9,896 bases of DNA from Deltaproteobacteria bacterium (lineage in GTDB: Bacteria; Desulfobacterota; Syntrophobacteria; BM002), in contig CP070843.1 of NCBI GenBank assembly GCA_020350905.1, positions 3,577,554-3,587,449 on the forward strand, written 5' to 3'. Below, one piece after another: positions 6,643 to 9,896 of the stretch. A model generated the notes under the pieces. It was not told where the DNA came from. It worked only from the letters and a program-made list of their open reading frames with translations, and made no database searches. How positions within the stretch are numbered: position 1 is the stretch's first letter; each line of letters opens with the position of its first letter. A program made the translations under genes and the position numbers.

Positions 6643-7220
6643 CTATGGTCTTGCTCCAGTGGTTGCTGGTTTATTGGTTTTCCCCGTTTTTTGCGAAGCA
6701 AGGTGCAAATTATCGCGAGCCTTTCCATAGTCAGGCTTGATCCGCAGGACTTCCGAATAATGTTCGACGGCCTTCTCGAGCTTTCCTTGTTTCTTCAGCA
6801 GAATTCCAAGGTTGCTGTGGGCCATCCACGATACAAAATTCTTTTGGAGTGTGTCAGTCCACAAAGTCTCCATATCCCCGCAAACATAGCCTTGATGCCA
6901 TGTTTGCACCCCAAGTAGCACCAACACGATCAGACCCGAACTCCTGGTGATTCGTCGTGGCCATTCTGGCAACCTTAAGGCCGCGTTTGCAGTCACCCCA
7001 ACCAGAAACTGCTAAATACCAACGGATAGTACTGAGGAGTCGTGCTCGGACTGAGCCAGATCTGTCCTAACCCCTGCCAGGATTTGAGCGTTGTGTTTGC
7101 TGGGACATAATCATCGTCACCCCAAACAAAACCACCCTGCATAGCCGGAATGTAGGCTGCCAGGGTAATGAGAATGAGGAGTCCGGCCAGAAAGCTTTTC
7201 CGGTTCCATAAACTCGTCAT
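6643..7220 (-). pseudogene. Internally deleted TMTC-like paralogue (two out-of-frame fragments)
   Basis: Two fragments of one family sit end to end. The first (7220-6993, 75 residues) starts at an ATG with AAGGA seven bases upstream. It has a hydrophobic helix, the Asp cluster in FVWGDDDYVPANTT and the family stretch YYPLVFSSFWL, then reaches TGA. The second (6996-6643, from GTG) matches residues about 385-480 of the intact neighbour: a helix, then ETLWTDTLQKNFVSWMAHSNLG and one TPR ending YSEVLRIKPDYGKARDNL. Roughly 300 or more residues of the membrane core are missing and the frame changes at the junction. The GTG of the second fragment overlaps the TGA of the first (GTGA, 6996-6993), so termination-reinitiation could in principle still make both pieces. 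It is most likely a deletion pseudogene, though an assembly error is possible. The start at 7220 is preferred over the open frame to 7295 because of its ribosome site. Confidence 0.8.
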
Positions 7221-7300
7221 CAAGTGTTCCTTCCGCGTCTTCTCTACAGATTGATACACCGAAAGTTTATCTTGCCTGTAAATGGCAGTAGACAAGAGGA

Positions 7301-7329
7301 TAAATACTTGATATGAGCAATCTTGTCAA
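7301..7329 (-). promoter_or_regulatory. Possible promoter upstream of the decayed TMTC paralogue
   Basis: On the minus strand there is a perfect -35 TTGACA (7329-7324) and, 17 bases on, TATTTA (7306-7301), only 3 of 6 to the -10 consensus. It lies about 80 bases before the ATG at 7220 and would also serve the intact TMTC-like gene, which has only 20 bp of upstream spacer. The -35 is good and the -10 is weak. Confidence 0.35.
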
Positions 7330-7403
7330 AGCATGTTGGTGGCCGCTAAGGTAACTACCTAGGCATGTTATGAACTGCAGCTGATCACCTGATCTGTGGA
7401 CTA

Positions 7404-7484
7404 CGCGGGCGGGGATAAACCGCGCCCTTACTCCCGACAGGTTCTGAAGAACAGCGTAGGGGAAGGATTCACCCCCTCCCGCCA
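7404..7484. repeat. GC-rich repeat copies 2 and 3 in opposed orientation
   Basis: The copy at 7404-7431 (CGGGCGGGGATAAAC then CGCGCCCTTAC) and the copy at 7456-7484 (GTAGGGGAAGGATTC then ACCCCCTCCCGCC) are inverted relative to each other around a 24-base spacer, so the pair can form a long imperfect stem. The second copy, reverse-complemented, resembles 713-745, including the flanking CTTGGCGGG and CCCCTAC. Neither is followed by a T-tract. Confidence 0.6.
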
Positions 7485-7578
7485 AGCACGTTATGGAGTA
7501 AACATCTCTGCACCCTCTATCTCCGTGTCGCCGTGTCAGGTCTAAACTTGGAGCCTGAATGGCCAAAGAAATGAGACC

Positions 7579-8094
7579 ATGCAAAGGACAGTCTACTACA
7601 CCCACCTTGCCTCCCCCTGGGGTTCGCTCTTTCTGGCAGGGACAGACAAGGGTATTTGTGCATGCAGATTCATGAACGGTAAGGATCAAGCCGGCCCAAT
7701 CGCCGCTGTGATGAAACAGAACTCCGAGGCCCTGATAAAAGAAGATAGCGTCCCTCTGACTCCAGCCATCGAGCTTTTGCGACGCTATTTCTCAGGTGAA
7801 CCAGAGCGTTTTCTTTATCCCTTGGATCTCCACGGCAGTACTTTTCAGACCCGAGTCTGGTCAGCACTGCGGGAGATTCCCTTGGGCACAGTTGCGACCT
7901 ACGGAGAGATCGCCGGTGAGATTGGCAGCCCCCGGGCTGCCAGGGCAGTGGGACAGGCCTGTGGCAGGAATCAGGTGGTCCTGTTTGTGCCATGTCACCG
8001 GGTAGTGGCTGCTCATGGTAAACTGGGAGGCTTTGGCGGTGGCCTCAATTTGAAAAAGGCTCTTCTTCGGCACGAAGGATGGGTGGAGGTTTGA
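7579..8094 (+). CDS. ogt: Methylated-DNA--[protein]-cysteine S-methyltransferase
   Basis: Suicide DNA repair protein of 171 residues. It moves the alkyl group from O6-alkylguanine (and O4-alkylthymine) in DNA to its own cysteine. The acceptor is Cys139 in PCHRVV (138-143), preceded by Asn131. The helix-turn-helix region includes PLGTVATYGEIA (101-112), with the conserved Tyr108, and SPRAARAVGQA (117-127), where Arg122 fits the position of the arginine finger that flips the base. The N-terminal part (SPWGSLFLAGTDKGICACRF, 12-31) is the usual ribonuclease-H-like domain. Length and organisation fit the Ogt type rather than the two-domain Ada; no AraC-like or Ada zinc domain is present. The family's NPxxxxxPCHR has Gln in place of Pro at 132, a mild variation. 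ATG 7579 has only a weak ribosome site (GAG about five bases upstream). It stands alone and is convergent with gpsA. Confidence 0.95.
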   Translation: MQRTVYYTHLASPWGSLFLAGTDKGICACRFMNGKDQAGPIAAVMKQNSEALIKEDSVPLTPAIELLRRYFSGEPERFLYPLDLHGSTFQTRVWSALREIPLGTVATYGEIAGEIGSPRAARAVGQACGRNQVVLFVPCHRVVAAHGKLGGFGGGLNLKKALLRHEGWVEV

Positions 8095-8130
8095 GGTTGG
8101 ATGAACGGCGCTTCGCGCCTTGAGGTTGGA
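8091..8130. repeat. 11 bp direct repeats around a small hairpin at the end of ogt
   Basis: TTGAGGTTGGA occurs at 8091-8101, where it includes the ogt stop codon, and again at 8120-8130. Between them GGCGC (8107-8111) and GCGCC (8115-8119) form a 5 bp stem with a TTC loop. The hairpin lacks a T-tract on the plus strand, so it is a weak terminator candidate for ogt at best. Confidence 0.5.
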
Positions 8131-8133
8131 GGC

Positions 8134-8162
8134 AAAAAACCTGCGTCAAACCTTTACCGCAG
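8134..8162 (-). terminator. Candidate intrinsic terminator of gpsA
   Basis: On the minus strand, about 50 bases after the gpsA stop, CTGCG (8162-8158) and CGCAG (8145-8141) form a perfect 5 bp stem with a 12-base loop, followed by G and six T residues (8139-8134). The stem is short but the T-tract is correctly placed. It would end the gyrA-gpsA transcript before the convergent ogt gene. Confidence 0.45.
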
Positions 8163-8210
8163 CAGTCCTTAAGTGAGGCCAGCTATCGCTGAACGGTCGG
8201 AGCGTGAGCG

Positions 8211-9257
8211 CTACCCAAAAAAGGTATCCACTTCATGTTTCAGTTCACGCTGCATTAACTCTGCCAGTGCCTTTTCTGCTGGTTGGTCCTCATAAAGGAT
8301 ACGGTACATTTGCTCGCAAATGGGCATCTCGATTCCCTGTTGCTGAGCCAGATTATGAACAGAACGAGTGGTTTTGACCCCCTCCGCCACCATTTTCATC
8401 TCGGCAAGTATCTCTGCAAGTTTTTTGCCCTGTCCGAGCTGATACCCTACCGTGCGGTTGCGGCTGAGATCACCGGTACAGGTGAGAACCAGATCACCCA
8501 CACCAGCGAGTCCCAGAAAAGTCAAAGGGTGTGCCCCCATACTGGTGCTAAGGCGGCTCATTTCAGCTAATCCCCTGGTCATCAGCGCCGCGCGAGTGTT
8601 GTAACCCAGGCCGAGGCCATCAGTGATGCCGGCAGCCAAGGCTATGATATTCTTCAGCGCACCGCCCATTTCCACACCAATCACATCCGTACTGGTGTAA
8701 GCCCTAAAAAATTCGGTGGAAAAGAGTTTTTGTATTTCCTGCGCCACTTCCTTGGAAGTGGAGGCCACGGTGACTGCGGTAGGCACCTTCTGAACTACTT
8801 CGCGGGCAAAGCTAGGGCCTGAAAGTACTGCATACGCCCAGTCCATGTCAGCCGGCATGATCTCGCTCCAGACCCCGGACATGGTTTGCAAAGACTCATT
8901 TTCAATACCTTTGGTGGCGCTCACTATCACAACCGATCCCTGCAAGAATTCAAGCATCTGCATGGCAACGCGCCGATGCACGTGGGAGGGCACGGCCACG
9001 AGCACAATCCGCTTCCCGGCCAGCACCGTCTCCAGGCTATTGCCTGGCTTGAGCAGTGGTGACAGTTGTACCCCCGGGAGATAGAGCGTATTTTCTCTGG
9101 TCTTCTGCATTTCTTTGCAAAGGTCCTCTTCAAAAACCCAGAGGGTGACGGCAATACCCTTTTCGGCCAACAGATTAGCGAGTGCGGTTCCCCAGCTACC
9201 GCCACCTACAACTGCTACAGTCTCTGTGCAGCCCTTTTGCGTATTCTGTTCGTCCAT
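8211..9257 (-). CDS. gpsA: NAD(P)H-dependent glycerol-3-phosphate dehydrogenase GpsA
   Basis: Cytoplasmic enzyme that reduces dihydroxyacetone phosphate to sn-glycerol 3-phosphate, the backbone precursor of membrane phospholipids. It has 348 residues, slightly longer than the usual 330-340 because of a short N-terminal lead. The Rossmann motif is VAVVGGGSWGTALA (14-27); most family members have GAGSWG, so Gly19 replaces the usual Ala. Other family motifs are VPSH (89-92), SATKGIE with Lys116, LSGPSFA (145-151), GALKNIIALAAG with the catalytic Lys202, YNTRAALMTRG (219-229) and GLAGVGDLVLTCTGDLSRN (249-267), with Asp255 and Arg266. ATG 9257-9255 follows GGAGG with 4 bases of spacing. It lies 62 bp downstream of gyrA on the same strand and is probably co-transcribed. 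A T-tract hairpin follows at 8134-8162. Confidence 0.97.
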   Translation of the reverse strand: MDEQNTQKGCTETVAVVGGGSWGTALANLLAEKGIAVTLWVFEEDLCKEMQKTRENTLYLPGVQLSPLLKPGNSLETVLAGKRIVLVAVPSHVHRRVAMQMLEFLQGSVVIVSATKGIENESLQTMSGVWSEIMPADMDWAYAVLSGPSFAREVVQKVPTAVTVASTSKEVAQEIQKLFSTEFFRAYTSTDVIGVEMGGALKNIIALAAGITDGLGLGYNTRAALMTRGLAEMSRLSTSMGAHPLTFLGLAGVGDLVLTCTGDLSRNRTVGYQLGQGKKLAEILAEMKMVAEGVKTTRSVHNLAQQQGIEMPICEQMYRILYEDQPAEKALAELMQRELKHEVDTFFG

Positions 9258-9310
9258 TCATCCTCCGAGAGCGGCACTATACTAGGCCTAGTCTTCGCTG
9301 CCCGCTGCCT

Positions 9311-9347
9311 GCTGTCCACCTACCCTGAGCTTGTCGAAGGGCTGTCC
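9311..9347. repeat. CCTGAGCTTGTCGAAGG-type repeat at the 3' end of gyrA, with 7 bp flanking direct repeats
   Basis: The core CCCTGAGCTTGTCGAAGGG (9323-9341) is a short repeat unit widespread between genes in many bacterial genomes. It is flanked by GCTGTCC at 9311-9317 and 9341-9347. Read on the minus strand it encodes the last six residues of GyrA (PSTSSG), and the TAG stop (9322-9320) abuts it. The flanking repeats look like a target-site duplication, but they are short and could be chance. Confidence 0.65.
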
Positions 9348-9896
9348 GCTGCTTCATCCCCTGCCGGCTCCTCTTCCTCCGGCTCTGCCAAAATGGCCAT
9401 ATCCACTACTCTTTCATCGCGCGGGATGTTAATAAGGCGAACTCCCTGGGTAACCCGACCAATGATGGAAATCTCATTGACCTTCATTCTAATGAGAAGA
9501 CCACGATCAGTAATAAGCATGATTTCGTCACTATCCCATACCTGCCGAAAACCAACCACGGGGCCATTTCTCTCGGTTGTCCTCATGCTCAGCACCCCTT
9601 TGCCTCCCCGGCGACGAAGGGGATATTCCTTGGTCCGGGTGCGTTTGCCGTAACCATTTTCGCTCACCGTTAGAATAGTGGCCTCTTCACTCACCACTTC
9701 CATGCCCACCAGGGAGCTGCCGTCCACATTCATGCCCTTGACCCCCCGGGTCACCCGACCAATGGGCCGAATTTCCTCTTCACGACAGCGAAGAGCTTTC
9801 CCCGCCTTGGTGGTAAAAAATAGTTGTTGCCTGCCATCTGTGAGCCGAACATTGATGAGCTCGTCGTCCTCGTCAATTTTCAGTGCTATGATGCCG
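9320..9896 (-). CDS. gyrA: DNA gyrase subunit A, C-terminal part (cut by window edge)
   Basis: The A subunit of the ATP-dependent type II topoisomerase that introduces negative supercoils. The 191 visible codons cover the last blades of the C-terminal DNA-wrapping beta-pinwheel. The two blade motifs IGRVTRGVKGM and IGRVTQGVRLI are typical of GyrA, as are FFTTKAGKALRC and MLITDRGLLIRMKV. RRRGGKG in the middle resembles a degenerate GyrA box. The protein ends in an acidic tail (AEPEEEEPAGDEAAD) and then six residues encoded by a dispersed repeat. The catalytic tyrosine and main GyrA box lie outside the window. ParC is the alternative, but its C-terminal domain is usually shorter and lacks this tail. 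It runs into gpsA with a 62 bp gap that holds no obvious terminator. Confidence 0.93.
   Translation of the reverse strand, partial: GIIALKIDEDDELINVRLTDGRQQLFFTTKAGKALRCREEEIRPIGRVTRGVKGMNVDGSSLVGMEVVSEEATILTVSENGYGKRTRTKEYPLRRRGGKGVLSMRTTERNGPVVGFRQVWDSDEIMLITDRGLLIRMKVNEISIIGRVTQGVRLINIPRDERVVDMAILAEPEEEEPAGDEAADSPSTSSG

Larger units (their letters stand above)
7221..7578. other. Non-coding interval between divergent TMTC paralogue and ogt
   Basis: No credible coding sequence is visible. It contains the possible minus-strand promoter at 7301-7329, two opposed GC-rich repeat copies (7404-7431 and 7456-7484), and CTCCGTGTCGCCGTGTC (7523-7539), which looks like another common intergenic repeat unit. 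I did not find a convincing promoter for ogt in the part nearest that gene. Confidence 0.6.

Noticed and set aside
6643..6996. A separate small TPR gene starting at GTG 6996
   Set aside because: Its sequence continues the TMTC-like family pattern broken off at 6993, so it is better read as the second half of a deleted gene; translation by reinitiation remains possible.

Overview
This is a bacterial chromosomal window of ordinary housekeeping and accessory genes separated by repeat-rich intergenic DNA. The organism cannot be named from the sequence. A futalosine-pathway menaquinone gene (mqnE), a gyrA-gpsA pair, TMTC-like membrane TPR proteins and abundant intergenic repeats (CACAAAGG type, GGGCGGGG hairpins, CCTGAGCTTGTCGAAGG type) together suggest a Desulfobacterota-like (former Deltaproteobacteria) genome. 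That assignment is inference.

Layout. Positions 1-582 (minus) hold the N-terminal 194 residues of MqnE, a radical SAM enzyme of menaquinone synthesis, cut by the window edge. Positions 583-861 are repeat-rich and non-coding. Positions 862-1572 (minus) encode a TetR-family regulator. Its strong sigma70-type promoter overlaps a perfect 7+7 bp palindrome, which suggests autorepression. A second strong promoter at 1761-1788 points the other way into a GT-B glycosyltransferase gene (1926-3386, plus). Positions 3387-3635 hold a composite inverted-repeat element whose right end carries a plausible promoter for a metallo-beta-lactamase-fold hydrolase (3636-4298, plus).

Facing that gene convergently, 4328-6622 (minus) encodes a 764-residue multi-spanning protein with a C-terminal TPR array, related to the TMTC/GT-C family. 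Just upstream on the same strand (6643-7220) lies a decayed paralogue. It keeps the start and the first TPR but has lost the membrane core and changed frame at the junction. A repeat-bearing intergenic stretch (7221-7578) separates it from an O6-alkylguanine-DNA alkyltransferase (ogt, 7579-8094, plus). Convergent to ogt is gpsA (8211-9257, minus), preceded by the C-terminal 191 codons of gyrA (9320 to the edge, minus).

The genes do not form one pathway. gyrA and gpsA probably form a transcription unit. The TMTC-like pair forms another. The regulator and the glycosyltransferase are divergent and may share control. I found no CRISPR array, tRNA, rRNA, transposase or phage gene. The most notable signals are the TetR operator-promoter arrangement, the collapsed TMTC paralogue, the small repeat that supplies the end of gyrA, and the repeat element that appears to supply a promoter.
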